Source: Sciurus carolinensis (taxonomy: Eukaryota; Chordata; Mammalia; Rodentia; Sciuridae). From it: 64,000 nt of DNA. Below the pieces are notes generated by a model. It was not told the DNA's origin, ran no database searches, and saw nothing but the letters and a program-made list of their open reading frames with translations. The DNA lies in NCBI RefSeq assembly GCF_902686445.1, contig NC_062222.1, positions 38,563,792 to 38,627,791 of the forward strand. Direction: 5' to 3'. This document shows, in pieces, positions 1 through 13,344 of the stretch. Numbering within the stretch: the stretch's first letter is position 1; every line of letters starts with the position of its first letter. Both the position numbers and the translations under genes were made by a program.

Positions 1-1059
1 TGAGTTTACTACATTCTTAGAGGTCTTAAGCTCAGAAAAATTTAAACAACAAGGAGATGATATTCATTATCATAGCAGGAAATACAAAAGTACATAAAGC
101 AATACAAAAGTATATAAAGGATCTCTTAATGACATTTATGAGAATATACATTTTGTACTCATAGCCATCCCAATATTTCCATAGTACCACAAAAACAACT
201 GTCAGAGTTACTCTAACAAGAGTAACTAAACAGTGAGGACAGGATTTAGATAAACAACTGCAAGTTCTATGGGGTGAAGGAAGACTACTTTAGACCTAAG
301 AAAATGACATAAAACTTCCAAATATTCTAAAAATGCACTACTGGTTTTTCTCAAGATGTGTTAGACCAACCGATGATGGACAAGAAAATATGAAAAGAAA
401 CTAAATAGAAGTGCATTATCTCTATCAGTAGAATGAAAGCATAAGTAGGACTGCTGGACCAGAAACTGTAGTTTCAGGGACTGTACTTATCTTATCTCAC
501 TACTTTACCCATTGAGCTCCCAACCAGGTGAGAGAATAAAATAATGGGTAATTTTAGCTGGATACATTTCAGGTCTGAAGTGATCCACAGTCCTTTGTAT
601 ACAGTATGTTGCTTTGGTATTAATTCTGTATGTTGACATTGCCTTTTCTCAGCAGTGAAGTTGGATAAAAAGCTTGCTGCCAAGCTGGATACAGAGGGGA
701 CAGGTCAAGGACTATCCATACAAAAAAAGTGATTATGTCTTTATAGAATACACCACTTCTTTTTTTCTGAAATACAAACCTTGTTATATACTCCATAAAA
801 AAGACCCAAAGATAAGTTCACTTGAAATAGAAAACTATTTAGAAAGGATAACGCTCTCTTTTCTAAGAAATACTTAAAAAGATATAAAACAGAAAGAGGA
901 CTTGAACTGTAAACTCACTCAGCTTTCTTTAAGGTTAAGTTGAATGTTAAATATGAAGTATAATGTCTATAAGTAATTGAACTAAGCTCTACAAAACTTG
1001 GGCAGTACTAGTAGAAAAGAAAACACAGAAATTAGTAGGTTAATAGTAACAGCTAGGAG

Positions 1060-1148
1060 CTGAAGAAATAGCTCCTTCTGGAGAGCACTCGCCTAGCATG
1101 TGCAAGGACCGCAGTTCAAATCCCCGGTCCCTTGGGGTGGGGGGGATT
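1060..1148 (+). repeat. tRNA-like SINE fragment
   Basis: It has a tRNA-type B-box (GTTCAAATCC near 1113) and a box-A-like stretch upstream, and ends in a G-rich run rather than poly(A). It closely resembles the copy at 30484-30588. A SINE remnant is more likely than a functional tRNA gene because no cloverleaf is evident. Confidence 0.55.
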
Positions 1149-1499
1149 AGTAACAACTAAGTAAATGACTCTCAGGAAGAAAGCTCAGTACTCTAGAATT
1201 CCACCTACTCCTTTATCCTTTAAACCAAAATGTCTCTCTTACATGTCTCTACATGTGTTTTTTACAAATATATCAGTGTTTTATGCTTTTCTGTCAATCC
1301 TTTATAACAAAAGATTCCAAAAGATAAAATAAATCTTCCTCACACTTTCTAAATTGACATAGAATAAAGAGCATAATAAATTGGAAAAAGCAGTTGATCT
1401 GATCTATAGAACTGAATTTTACACTGACATAGTGAGTGAATTCCATAATTCAGTCATTTTTAGTTTAAAGCTCAGTTCACGAGTAGTCATAAAATTAAA

Positions 1500-1536
1500 C
1501 TATATATATATATACATATATATGTGTGTGTGTGTC

Positions 1537-1567
<31 letters not shown>

Positions 1568-1568
1568 G
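1500..1568. repeat. (TA)n/(TG)n microsatellite
   Basis: Alternating TA then TG dinucleotides, ending in TA again. Confidence 0.95.
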
Positions 1569-2060
1569 AGTTTTGTTGCCCATCCAACTTTTTATTTTCC
1601 AGTTGATCTAAACAGGAGATAGGAAAAAATACAAATCCTCATAAATCTCATTGCCAACCATTATAAATGGTCAATGTAAGACAGGCATCTGTTTTAAAAA
1701 TACTAAATGGAAGTCTCATTTAAAAATATAGTCAGAACTAAGGTGATGAAAGAGAGGCAGCCAAAGTGGAACATTTATGGAGGCACTCACTCTCAGGCAT
1801 ATGACAATTCTGACACTGAGGGCTTTCTTAAATTCTAATGCACCTGTTGAACCCAATGGAGTCAAATATCAAGATCAAAGGAAACCAGCAAAAATAAAAC
1901 AAGACAAAATAAAACTATCCAAACAAACAAACAACAACAACAACAAACCAGTGCTGTAACTGCTGAGGTCTCTGAAGAAGGGATGACAGGGTCACATTTA
2001 ATTTTGCATAAAGATGAAATTTAATAAATGAAAGTATGTATTAGAGCAATAATAGTACTT

Positions 2061-2066
2061 CTTTCT

Positions 2067-2106
<40 letters not shown>

Positions 2107-2126
2107 CTCTCTCTTTCTCTCTCTCC
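2061..2126. repeat. (TC)n polypyrimidine tract
   Basis: A nearly pure TC dinucleotide run with a few interruptions. The mirror-symmetric pyrimidine strand could adopt triplex (H-DNA) structure, which is inference. Confidence 0.95.
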
Positions 2127-2522
2127 TTATGCTGTCACCTATTGGACTATTTCTCCCTATATGAAATTGTTTCTGAAAACTGCAAAAAAACCCAATCCAA
2201 AATCACCTAATCTCTTCATACTTCCAAGAAGTTCAAATATTGTCTGTTAAATGGGCCAGCTCTTACAAACTTATTTCAAGGCTACTTTTGAGGTTTGTTG
2301 TTGGTTTTAAGACTCACAACTATTTTTTTCTCTTCTTTCCTTCCAGGAGAAATCTGCATGTTTAGGAATCAACAGACAATTTAGCACCTTTCTTCATCAC
2401 ATCATTTTGATTATTCTTCCCCAAGTGGTTAACATGTAACTGACCACTGAATCACCAAACTAGTTTCTTTAAATTTGTTTCTATGCTGAAAGTTTAATTA
2501 ATTAATAAGAATAAAAACTTAC

Positions 2523-2632
2523 GTTAAAGCTTCTGAGTAATTATAATGAGGAGAGACTCCTAGAAACTTCTGTACTTCATCCATCACTGTAGCAGGATCA
2601 GTTCTTAGTTGTTGCCCATCGATAATTAGCAA
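2523..2632 (-). CDS. NDST4: NDST exon: sulfotransferase domain, [20 protein letters not shown]
   Basis: A 110-nt minus-strand exon encoding 36 codons plus two bases. It is flanked by acceptor TTTAG (reading into 2632) and donor GTAAGT (2522-2517). The peptide runs from [13 protein letters not shown] through VQKFLGV to HYNYSEAL, the sulfotransferase segment shared by heparan sulfate N-deacetylase/N-sulfotransferases. These Golgi type II membrane enzymes replace N-acetyl with N-sulfate on glucosamine of nascent heparan sulfate, using PAPS. The exon starts in phase 0 after the preceding exon and leaves two bases, so the next exon outside the window must start with one base completing Thr. NDST4 is favoured over NDST3 from recalled paralog sequence, and an alignment would settle it. 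No frame damage is seen. Confidence 0.9.
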
Positions 2633-4014
2633 CTAAATTACCAAAATAGTAATAATAATAATAATAATAATAAATCAATTAATGTTGAAAAAAGACATGT
2701 TAACTGTAAAACAAATTTCTGCACTCCCAACTTATTCAGAGACAAGGTCCTAAGGGCATTTGCATGCATCATTATTAGATACAATCACACAGTCCTTGTT
2801 AATGATCTGAACAAAGAAATAAATCATGCTAATTAAGCACACTCATTTTGTTATTTAAGAAGTCCTACAAACACTTTAAAAGCAAAAACCCAATTGAGGG
2901 GACCAAGGGAGCTTAGAAATTTAACTACAAAATCACAAATATAAGCCAAATTTTTTACAAAGGTGATTATTTCATCATTGATGTTGGAAAGGAACACTGT
3001 GGAAAAGAAGGATGTTCGTAATAAGCCCATTTGTAGTAAGAAAGAAGACCTGTCATTCATTAGTAATTCTATTGAGTATAGCAATTTAAAATTTGAAGAA
3101 ATACTTTGATAATTCATATGGAAAAGAAGGCAAGAATTCTCAGAGAACCTGGGCATAGATATAGTTCCTCGAAAAACTAAGGGGAAGAATTTGTTAGTAT
3201 GATCAGAGTGGACCCAGCAGGATAAAATGACTAAGGTCAGAATGAAAGGTGACAAAGCCTGTAAGGCAACTCTGGCCCATAGCTATTTTCCAATATTTCT
3301 ATTCAGTCTAGATTAGCATTGTTTAATAGAACTTTCTGTGATAATAAGAATGTGCTATAGCTGTGCTAACATGTGGCTATTGAACATTTGAATGTGGTTA
3401 ATGCAAATAAAAACTGCAGTTTTAGTTTCATTTAATTTTAATACAAATTGAATTAACTGTAAGTGGTAACAACTATCACATTAGACACTGCAGTTTTAAA
3501 TATCCAAGTACACACCACTTCCGACATCACACTAGACTTTTTATACGAGCCAAAGGATTTGATTTGGTAACCTAAGTTGATGCCAGAAAAAAAAAAAAAG
3601 CAAGAAATGTGAGAGAAGCATAGGACTTCCAAAAAAAATCAACAAGGTGGTACAGAAGCAAAATAATGACACTTAATTAAGCAAAACAATATTTGCCTTG
3701 TTTAGTGAAGAGGCTCCCTTCAAGCTTTATTTATGTCAGAATAAGAATCAGGGATCTAATCAGGAAGCTATTGAAACTCTTTACAATCAGGCAAGGCACC
3801 AGAAAATGGAGCAGGGAAAATTACTCTGAAATACTTTCAGAAAATTAAACCGTTTTTATAACTCTGCCTCTATTTTTCTTTGCCACAGTTCATTATTTAT
3901 AAGTAAGAGGTAAAAATCTAGTAGTTTTAATGAGTAAAATTTTCCTCTATCCTTGAGGCAAAGTCATCAACTTAATGAGATTGTTACATGATGTAAATCT
4001 TTATTGCTCCATAC
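2633..4014. other. NDST intron
   Basis: Intron between the last two NDST exons seen. It contains an AAT trinucleotide run (about 2649-2672) and an old DNA-transposon-like element (about 3306-3540). Nothing else is recognised. Confidence 0.7.
3306..3540. mobile_element. old non-autonomous DNA transposon remnant (hAT-like)
   Basis: The phrases AATAGAACTTTCTGTGATAA and ACATGTGGCTATTGAACATT followed by an AT-rich core match a common ancient mammalian non-autonomous DNA transposon pattern. The assignment to hAT/Charlie is from memory and uncertain, and the ends are approximate. Confidence 0.4.
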
Positions 4015-4185
4015 CTGAAAAGGGGGGAAATAAACAAGCCATCTCTCAATGTGGCTGGCATACCACCCAGGGACCAAACATCTCTTCTGCAAGGTTTTAA
4101 GCTCCATGGGTGCACGGGACCCGGCTGAGATTACTTCGTAGAAGCTAAACTTCAGAGCTGCAGGGTCTTCATGTGATCGCTGATG
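4015..4185 (-). CDS. NDST4: NDST exon: sulfotransferase domain, [13 protein letters not shown]...WLVYFPPFQ
   Basis: A 171-nt phase 0-0 exon of 57 codons, with acceptor TTTTCATCAG and donor GTATGG. It opens with HQRSHEDP. In the NDST1 structure the corresponding two histidines line the active site next to the PAPS sulfate, and both are present here. The exon continues through [24 protein letters not shown] and WLVYFPPFQ. The PFQ ending and the SRAPMEL loop are where NDST paralogs differ most, and they fit NDST4 better than NDST3, NDST1 or NDST2 as I recall them. There is no stop or frameshift. Confidence 0.92.
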
Positions 4186-6993
4186 CTGATGAAAAGGTGG
4201 ATAATTAAGCTAACTTGAACCATAGGCATAAATAATTAAAAACCAATCTTTCTGACAAGTCCTAAAGCTAGAGGAAAGAGTGCCTCACTGCTGAAGAGTT
4301 ATTTGTTTTGAAATTAATAAAGGATGAAAATGTTTGCTTGGAGCATCAAAATTTTAAATTATGACACTGATAAGTATATTTTTTAAAGACTTATTTGGTA
4401 GAGATTGAATTCTTATTGGTAGGATTCCTTAACCAACTTTTCTGAGTTGTTTCCTTGGTGTATGTATTTTATGTGAAAGTAAACTTTTGAAAGCTGCATT
4501 ATGTCCCCTTTTTAGCCTATAAACAAAACATTCATCATGCTCAGTGAATATTCATAAGACATAAGCACTAATTCTGCCAAATAGTTTTTGTTCCTCCTAG
4601 TAATGTAGTTTCTAGACCAGGAAAAAAAACAACAACAACAACAATAAAAAACAATATAAAACCCTATTGGCTATTCAGAATGGAGAAAACTACTGAAAAC
4701 TCTGACATGTACAAAATCCACAGACTTTATCATGTTGCCTATCATCTGAAAACCAAGATTATTTTATCTAATGGTAACCTTTGCAGTGAATCAGAACCAT
4801 TTATTGTGCAGAAAATTCAGAAAGCAGCAATCCAAATATGAAAATGTTTCATAATGACTAAGATTCCAGTCCATGGACTAGAGAAAATCACCTTTTCCTT
4901 AAGTTGACCAATAAATTCTCAGGCTTACTGGTGAATTTGTGGATGCTTACCACATCTAGTTGAAAAGCGAATTTGCTTCAATTGGGATTCAAATTACTAT
5001 ACTACAGATTTTACTAGACTTTGTTAAGGCTTGCATTTTACCCCTCTGGAGTGATTTATTTGCAATATTTAGATCGTTTTGTTAGTTTGCAAATTTGAAA
5101 CCTTCTTTTTCTGTAAATTTCCAATTTTTCAGGGGCTAAGTGATTGCCACGATCCAATTTTCTTCTGTCTTTTTGAGCCAATTATGACTTATTTTCCTTT
5201 TCTCCAGATTTTGGGTAGAAAAGCTAAAAAGGTGCAAAATCAAATCTGTCAATTTTCAGTATACTTAACTAGGATTCTGTTTTGTATGACTCTGTCCCTG
5301 TCACAAAACCTCTCCCAACAACCTCTTCTTCCACTTGTGAACCTGGAAAAACTGCTTTTGTTAACTGAGGTGTCTTGGTGCCAAGGAACTATATTCTTCA
5401 ATTTAATATCATAATTTCAAGGAGTTGGGTGTCTGAAATTATTTCAATGGAACATTCCACCCACCCCTGCCTGGAGAATCTAAGCTATGTGGGTCACTCA
5501 GAGCACAGAATTATCTTATATTCAACTCCCTTGCAGAGCTTAAAGAATTTTTGTATACACAATATAACATATTCATCTTAACTTCATAGTTTCTAAGAAG
5601 TAGAACCCATAGTCTGCTTTGTTAGCCTGGCCTGATAATAATTTCTTTATACATAGTTATGTTTTGCCCCTCTCAGACCACTCCATATTTCAACTTCACC
5701 TCAATTTCTCTCCTTATAAATCCTTCACTTCTTTAGAGAATGTGCACTGATTCTTCTGGGGTCTAGACATCTCTGCTGTAGTCAGTTAATCAATCTAACT
5801 TTTTCCCTGTAGTCTTTAAGATGGACTTTATCACAGAAGGAGTCCGTCAGTTCATCACCTATTTCTTTCTAATTTATATTGTTATTTATACATACAGAAA
5901 TTTTTCCAATTATATGAAAAACATTCTCATGTATAGCAGCCAAATTTATTAACATGTTCAAATCAGTTTTAGAACAATACTTGGCATACAGTTGTCATTA
6001 AAATTATTGATCAATGGATGGAAATATAAATAAGAGGAAAGTATTTTTAAATTTAAAAAATGAGCAATGATAACAAAGGATCCTGGGGGCAAGACTGATT
6101 TTCTTATATTTCATTTTGAATGCCTTTTATCAGAACTTTCCATTTGGTCATTAAAATATCCCTGGGACAGATTTCTTCTCTATTATTTTAATGATTTATT
6201 AAATAAAAATGTATTTTATATACAAGTATTATTACAGTCTGTTTAATTATTTTACAGTAATAATATTTGTGCTGAGTTCTCACCATCATCAGAGAAATAA
6301 TGACAATGACTATACAAGAAAGAGACTTACAGTAGGTTTAAACAGATTGGGATTCCAAGGATGAAGAATTCTTATATAAGCTTTGCCACTAAGTTACTTC
6401 TAGAGTACAAGCAGTTATTTAAGTTCTTTTGGAGATGGGGCAATAATTTATGCATGCCTAAGGTCTGTTTCTGTATATAAAATTCTACTGGAACACAACC
6501 ATGCTCTTTCATTAACATATCCTCTATGGTTGCTTTCAAAATACAATGGCAGAGACACACAGAGAACTTATAACACACAAAGCATAAAATTTTTCTATTT
6601 ATCCCTTTATAAAACATAGATGAATTGAGTGAATATTCATGACTTTTAAAATGCATACTTAAAATGCAGAGCTATAGAAGAACTTAGTGTATGGAAATAG
6701 ATGTATATCTCTACATACATACATGCAAACAAGTACATATTTTGTCATATTTTAATTTAATTTATTGAATTAACACATTTTATTAAATATATTAATTAAA
6801 TAAAAAATTAAAAGGTTAACACAGAAAGTTAGTTTCTTTAGGAAAACAAAGGAAAAGTCATCTACTTTTCTGCTGATACCATCCAACTAGCAGATCTTCT
6901 CTTTTGTTAATACCTGAGATAGAGGTTATCGCTAAAAACGATATTCCATTGTCCAACACCCCACTTCTCCCAGTTAGATTTGCTTACTCTTAC
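4186..6993. other. NDST intron
   Basis: About 2.8 kb of AT-rich intronic sequence. Apart from a short ACA/AAC run near 4628-4645, I see no repeat or gene I can name. Confidence 0.7.
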
Positions 6994-7168
6994 CTGGTAC
7001 CAGGAGTATGCTCGGTCTGATGGGTCAATGAGAATGGTGATGATCTTGGCTTTGGGGACCAGGGATGCAGCTCTTTTAGGAGCTTCTTCTGAGTGGAAGT
7101 AATTGGCACTTTTCTCAAACAGCAAGTCAGTAGTAACATTAGATGGAACAGGGAAGAAATCCATATAC
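6994..7168 (-). CDS. NDST4: NDST exon: sulfotransferase domain with 3'-phosphate site [10 protein letters not shown]
   Basis: A 175-nt exon with acceptor TTTTGTAG and donor GTAAGA. The first base completes a Trp codon split with the previous exon (phase 2), and 58 codons follow, ending in phase 0. The peptide begins [14 protein letters not shown], passes through [19 protein letters not shown] and [20 protein letters not shown]. The block DPSDRAYSW is the conserved sulfotransferase 3'-phosphate binding element: Arg and Ser of this block contact the 3'-phosphate of PAP in NDST1, and both are present. The Leu-Leu before FEKSAN is a minor departure from the usual Phe-Leu. Confidence 0.95.
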
Positions 7169-10100
7169 CTACAAAAGGAATATTTTTCTCAAAATAAGAA
7201 CCTGTTTTATACTTATATCCTAGTGACTGAAGATAACAGAGGTGTTCCACATTTTCATTTGTTTCCTAAACAAAAATTTTCCTTTAAGGCATTGTCCTCC
7301 AGAGTTAGCAAAGGAATGTCCAAAACACTATAATGCCTTTTGAAAATGTTTTTCTAAAGACATTTTGTTTGCTTAATAGCAAAAAAAAAAAAAAGGTAAC
7401 AGATAACAAAAATGTAGACACAGAATGATCAAATAAAATGACAATCAAATGATTTAAAATGTATGTAAATGTATTAAATTAAGACTATACAGACAAAAAT
7501 CAAACTATTCAAACAGAAGGAAAATATAATGAAAGTAGATGATAGACTCAGTTCAAAGATATTTTATAGGAATTAGAGAAAACATTTTCTACTTTATCAT
7601 AATAAAATAATTTTATCTCCACTGGTGTGTTGTGCTAATGTTATAGTTAATCATACAGCAGAACATATCTGTTGTAAACATTGTTTATTTGTTTCTGTCA
7701 TAGAGAGTCATTTACATCTCTCTTTGGAGTAATTACAATAAAAGATTTAAACATATGTATATATTTTCAAATATAAAACCCTATCCAAATTCCCAATGTT
7801 ACAATTTGTATTTTATCTTTTATACTCTATTTACTTGCAGCGCTTAAAAGGGATAGCTGTAGTCTCAAGCACTGAAATGGAGGATTCTGCGATTCTGCTT
7901 CATGTTTTGTATTAAAGGATAAAAGTTGTCAAGTATAATGAACTTAGCAGATGATCATATATATTTCTAAACCAAAAAGGGACAACTTTTAGAGGAAAAG
8001 GAATTCCTTAGAGACTTCCATGGTTTCTTACATTTTATAATAATTGTTTCACTCTCCAGCACCAACCCCTTCAATTCTTAAGCCACCATGACTGTGGGCA
8101 AACAAGAAAAGGTAATTCAATAAACACTGAACTGAACAATCATTAACATGCATGGGAGAACCTCTTTTTATAGTGTGTTGTTATCTTTAGAATGAGATCA
8201 TGTAAGACTTTCACAGAATTTTCAATTGTGAGATCTCATAGTTTCACATAACATTTGTGGTGAGATTCTAGTTGTTAAAGCTTTGCAAACTATAGCTAGT
8301 TCAACCAAGTGATGTCTTAACACTCAGAGGAGTAAAGAAATTCATTTATGTTTTCTGGAAATTGCATTGGTGGTGATAGGTCATTCTGGCCTCCTTTCAG
8401 AAAGAAAGAGATATACAAAGCTTTTGGGAGAGTTTGATCTGGTGTCTTCTGGTATACAATCGAGTTACAGAGGGTAACACATTTTGGGATATTATTTAGA
8501 AGCTTATGCTTGTTGCAGGGGTGTCAAGGTTATCACCAATGAATAGTGGTGACCTGTTTGATCCAAGTTTGCTTTTGAGAAAGATTCCAAATATCACCAA
8601 AAAAAGAGCAGAGTTTTTGAAATTATATAACTTTAAGTTTCTAAAAAATTGTCCTATTTTCTCAGCATTTCATAACTGAAACAGTTTAAGTTTTGAAATC
8701 CTACTTAGTTCTGGATGTTGGACCTATACTGTGTTGACACTCAAACAGAAGGTAATATATTATCACCTATATTTTCACAATTTCTATAGTAAAATGTTGA
8801 AAAAGTGCTATACAGTATTGAAAAAAAGTCAGATCAATAAACAAAAAGAATTCAGGTTCATATTTATAGAATGGGACCTGAATGCTCCCCAAACAGGCTC
8901 ACTGTTGGAAAATATATATTCAGATTATCCAAAGAATAAGCAAGCACACCAGGATGTTATAGCAATTTGGGGGTTAGAAGTGAATGCCTGCCTTCCTCAA
9001 ATTTGCTACTTCTATTAAACATAACACCTCAGCATTTTTTTCAACCTGAAAAAGTGTGTTTTGTTTTTGTTTTGTTTTGTTTTGTTTGCAATACTCAACA
9101 TTTATTTCCTATTTGTGTTGACTCTGAGTAATTTACTTGATTTTACTCAAAGTCACATTATGACTTTAGGGATTCTAAATGTTAACAGAATTGTATAGCT
9201 TTCCACACCCACTCCAACCTTCCACTAACCCTCATATAACTCAAAATAATAATACCAACGGATAAAACATTAAACTTACAAGCATGCATAACTCAAATGT
9301 TTTTCTGAGAAGGTCTGATTGCAAATCTCAACTATTTTGTTAAAGATAATGTTTTTAATTTTTATTTGCCCTACTTTTTTAGTACCATAAGCTGTTTGTC
9401 AGGTAAAGTAGCCCTAGTTTTATCCATTTCTCCAAAAATGCAGATTCAAGCATCCAATAACTGCATCTAAGTTAATTCTTTAAATGATCCTGGATTCTGA
9501 GACACACAATCTTCCACACCTTTTGGAACTATGATTCTAAAATGACAGCTAAGTAGTTAATGTTTCATAAAAGAGGTCAGACCAGTTTGACAAATGTAAA
9601 TATTTGAAATTGTGTGCAAAGCTACACTTAGTGCTATATATTGAAATTTTGCAGTTACTATTTATTTGAATTAATTGCCTTTAGTAAATGTATACTTTTG
9701 TCAATCAAAATGTTTGTATTTGGGGTAATTTCAGTGAGTTATACTTAAAATCCTTCATTGCTCTTTAGTTTTCTATTTATTTAAGTCCTCTCTTTGTAAA
9801 CAGCTTAAGAGACTTTTTTATTTATATCAGAGTGCCTATACACATTACTAGCTTATGATCAAAAAGGTTTTATTTGATACAATACATAACAACAAAAAAT
9901 TGATTATTCCCACAGTCAAGCAGCAGCTGAAGTAACTGATGGTTCTCAATTCTCCCTGTTATTATTTAACACCAAACAATCAATACCGAGTTCTCTATAA
10001 AGAATTGGCAGTGACATATATAACAATTTTAACATATGTGAATTGTAGTGGGTACTCAAATTTTACTCAATCCATTACTTTACTTTTTCAGACTACCCAC

Positions 10101-10929
10101 AAGCAACACTTTAGGTGGTTGGTACTTACAAAATTGAGATCACGTAATCGGACAAAACAGAGGTTAACATACATGACTCTTCATGCTAAAATCAATGCAA
10201 AATGTTTATGTTTATACTCTAGAATTATCACATGAATTTCACTCCTTTATATCACTCTCTGTCCAGCATTTGTCTTACGAGCAAAACCTCTAGATTTTTA
10301 TTTCATGATTAGAGTGTTACATTGTACCATCCATTTCTACTATATACTAGTTTCTATGTATCTAAATTTTCACAATTTAACTATTTTCTTCAGATGCCTA
10401 ATATATTTCCAATTTCAATTCAAAGGTAAAAATATAAATTTCATATATTTTTCGTAGAGTTTTTATTGCTTTTATTACTCATGACATACACTCACATTTA
10501 TATTTCTATATACTTATTATTTTGCCTTTTATACTAAAACAAAATAAAAAATGATATTCATGAACCATAGCATCACATAATGAAAAGTGCACAAGAGAAA
10601 AATATGAAAATGTTTTCTTAAGAGTACAAAGGAATGAAATTCCTGGGTATCATGCTATTTTTTTAATTTCATGTCTGCAATCATCATCACAGAAAATTGA
10701 TATCAATTGAAGTTACACATGGGTCTCATGAAGCAATGTCACTCCATATACCAGAATGAATTTGTTATGAATGATTTCTGTCTTCCTTCATGTTATTTGA
10801 TCAATTTCTAAGGCACAGAGGGTAACTCTTATTTATGGATACAAACTTATATGTTTCTAAATATTAGCACTATGTTTATACTGTGAACAGTACATAAACT
10901 TTTAGATTTATACTAATAACCCATCTTAC
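7169..10929. other. NDST intron
   Basis: About 3.8 kb of AT-rich intron. A TTTTG pentanucleotide run lies near 9058-9088. No other repeat, exon or RNA gene is recognised. Confidence 0.7.
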
Positions 10930-11053
10930 CAATCAATCCCCCTGTGGTAGTTATTTCTATTAAAGAACTGTACCTCCTCAAAGGTTTTTGGGCTGGGGGA
11001 GTTGCTAAGGATGGAAGGATGCATAACCAGGAACAAAAACAAAGCAGTGGTAC
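10930..11053 (-). CDS. NDST4: NDST exon: PAPS-binding helix and linker, [14 protein letters not shown]...NNYHRGIDW
   Basis: A 124-nt exon with acceptor CATTTTAG and donor GTAAGA. Two bases complete the Gly codon of the 5'-phosphosulfate loop, then [27 protein letters not shown] and NNYHRGID follow, and TG is left for the next exon (phase 2). Together with the preceding exon it rebuilds GPQKTGTTAL, the phosphosulfate-binding loop, whose helix starts here. The Glu of FEEVQFF corresponds to a residue near the catalytic site in NDST1. The sequence [20 protein letters not shown] is one of the better NDST4-like stretches. Confidence 0.93.
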
Positions 11054-12670
11054 CTAAAATGACAAGAGGAATTTAGAAATTAATGTAACAAAAAGACAGT
11101 TTCCACTATTATCATTTCAAAGTCATTAATTAATTAAATAATGTAATAATCCAAACAGATTCATTATAATTACTCCTTGAATTAAACTTAATAGATAACC
11201 AGCACTGAAAAAGAAACAAGTTCTAAAAACATGGAGATAAAGGGATGTGAGATGCCTCTTTCAGGGATTAATAGAAGCAGCTTTTGATTTTAGTTCAGTC
11301 ACTAATTTGGTCTGTGACACTGGTTTTCAGCTTCTCTTGTTTCAGTTTTCTTAAGTCCTTGTATATTTCATGTGTTTTCTCTGAGGATGAAAGACATAAT
11401 GGACCTGAAGATATTTTAATCTTAATATAGTGCTATATAAATATAATGTCATTAGTCAATATATCACATTACCAAAATGAATAGTTGGGTTCTCCTACAA
11501 AAGTTCTTCCTGAGGTTGATGAAAATTAATTAAACATAATTTGATCTTTTAAGAAGTTTGCATAAACTTGAGTGTTCTTTCATATCTTTCATACTTACAA
11601 AAGTAATGTAGCTATGGCTTTATTTGCTAAATTTTGAAAAAATTAGTACCATTTCTTATTGACATAACTTAAAATATTAACATTGTATTGAACACAGAAT
11701 TGCGTATCATAGGTGTCCATGTATATTTGCAACCATTGTGAAGCAAGGGTGTGAATTTTTTTAAGTGAGCAATGTCATAAGCTAAAAATTAGTATTTTAT
11801 TAGTTTAAATTAAGAGGTAGAGCGTGCAGCTTAATCAGATATCTACAAAATAAAGGAAGGCAGGTTGAGTTCAGTTTTTCAAAGATTTAACCGTGTACTT
11901 ACATGTGAGTGTGTTTATAAGATCATAACACAAAAATATTTCTGGACTACATATTCAGTACTTCTAGGAGAAAAATATACTATAGATTCTACTTCTCTAT
12001 TCTAATGTGGTTTACAGTTTATAAAATCTGGTGGAATAGGTTTTGTTAATTGTATTTGAAGTTAATACACAGGAATAGCAATCAGACATGGCCTTGCAAT
12101 ATTTTTCTCACTTGGAGAAATTACTGTTCTAATTTTGCTTTGTAATAATGTCACATTGCCATGTGCACAAAAGTTTGACCTTTTTTTTTTTTGCCTTAAA
12201 ACAGACAATTTTGTTGGTTATACTTCAATACAGCTGAGGGGGATTATACAATGTTCAATTTTTTTAAAAAAAGATGTGGATCTTTAGAACGATAGACTTT
12301 ATACAAAAGACAAGAACTAAAGAGCTCAACATTTTCACCATGTTCTTAAGAAGCTGTAAGTATGAGTCTGTCATTTTCTCTATTCCATGCCACAGGATTC
12401 TCAGCTGGTATCTGCAGCCCAAAAATAGGTCACACTGAGATCCTCTGTGACCTTTATGATTTGGAGGTGGAAGGATTGCAGGTAGGACTGCCAGGGGTAG
12501 GGACTGAATCCATTTTAACCCCAAAATGGTTCTTTAGAAATAGCCTCATGCCCTTTTTGCTGTCTTTCATGTAAAATACCTGCTGATCTCTCAAAGAACC
12601 AGTTTTTATAATCAGATTTAGTTATGGAGAATTTGATTTTACTTTGTATGCCCTTTAGGCATCCTGCATT

Positions 12671-12880
12671 TCTTTTTTTCTTTTTTTTAATTTTTTTTTT
12701 TTACTTTTACAGACTGCATTTTGATTCATTGTACACAAATGGGGTACATGTTTTCATTTCTATGGATGTGAATGATGTAGATTCATACCATTCATGTAAT
12801 CATACATGTACATAGGGTAATGTCTGTCTCATTCCACCATTTTTCATACCCCTCCTCTCATTTCCCTCAATGTTTTGGTA
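12671..12880 (-). mobile_element. L1 3' end, 5'-truncated
   Basis: On the minus strand this reads as the L1 3' UTR tail: poly(A) at the 12671-12710 side, CAAAATGCAGTCTGTAAAA, then TGTACCCCATTTGTGTACAA and CATTACCCTATGTACATGTA. The same tail occurs at 32200-32440, 41640-41850 and 53050-53225, so it is one L1 3' end family. Confidence 0.85.
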
Positions 12881-12965
12881 ATTTTTACAGCTTGATGACA
12901 CATTGAAATGTCTTCAAACTTAAGAGAAGCTCTGGGAGTTCTCTGTTCAGTTTCTTTTAGTTTTC

Positions 12966-13195
12966 ATCCTTTTTTTTGGGGGGGGGGGTGGCGAGATAGG
13001 GTACCAGGAATTGAACTCCCTGGCCCTCTTTTGTATTTTATTTAGAGACAGAGTCTCACTGAGTTGCTTAACACCTCACCTTTGCCGAGGCTGACTTTGA
13101 ACTTGTGATACTCCTGCCTCAGCCTCCTGAGCTCCTGGGATTACACAGATAGTTGGGACCTATCCTAGTGCACCACTACTGTGCCCAACTCATCC
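12966..13195 (-). repeat. B1-ID composite SINE
   Basis: The plus strand shows the reverse complement of a composite SINE: an ID-like half (GGTACCAGGAATTGAACTCC) next to a B1 half (GAGTCTCACTGAGTTGCT and TCAGCCTCCTGAGCTCCTGG). A long G run sits at the old 3' side. Confidence 0.75.
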
Positions 13196-13344
13196 GACAT
13201 TTTTTAAGAGAAGATTTTCAACATTTAAAAAGTGGAAGGGATCATACAGAAAATACTTCTACCTGATGCTTAGAGTCCACAATCAAAAGTTTGCAATATT
13301 TGCTTTACTACATATCCATCTATTCAACTCTATCTACCCACCAT

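Larger units (their letters stand above)
1..2522. other. NDST intron (left part of window)
   Basis: Intronic DNA following the leftmost exon seen (2523-2632). I looked for the terminal NDST coding exon, which in the family carries the Cys-containing loop and C-terminus, and did not find it, so it should lie left of the window. The stretch holds a tRNA-like SINE (about 1060-1148), a TA/TG microsatellite (1500-1568) and a TC tract (2061-2126). The remainder is AT-rich unique-looking sequence. Confidence 0.6.

Noticed and set aside
1381..2210. Short frames ending in Cys/Val, Ser/Leu or Tyr/Ile repeats
   Set aside because: Products of the TG, TC and TA microsatellites. The same applies to frames at 50417-50640 and 37153-37338.
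2851..3255. A 134-codon minus-strand frame in an NDST intron
   Set aside because: No similarity to a known family that I recognise, AT-rich composition and no splice context. Likely chance.
12362..12574. Possible plus-strand exon (a fairly GC-balanced segment ending near GCAGGTAGG)
   Set aside because: No recognisable protein similarity and no partner exon; a donor-like site alone is not enough.
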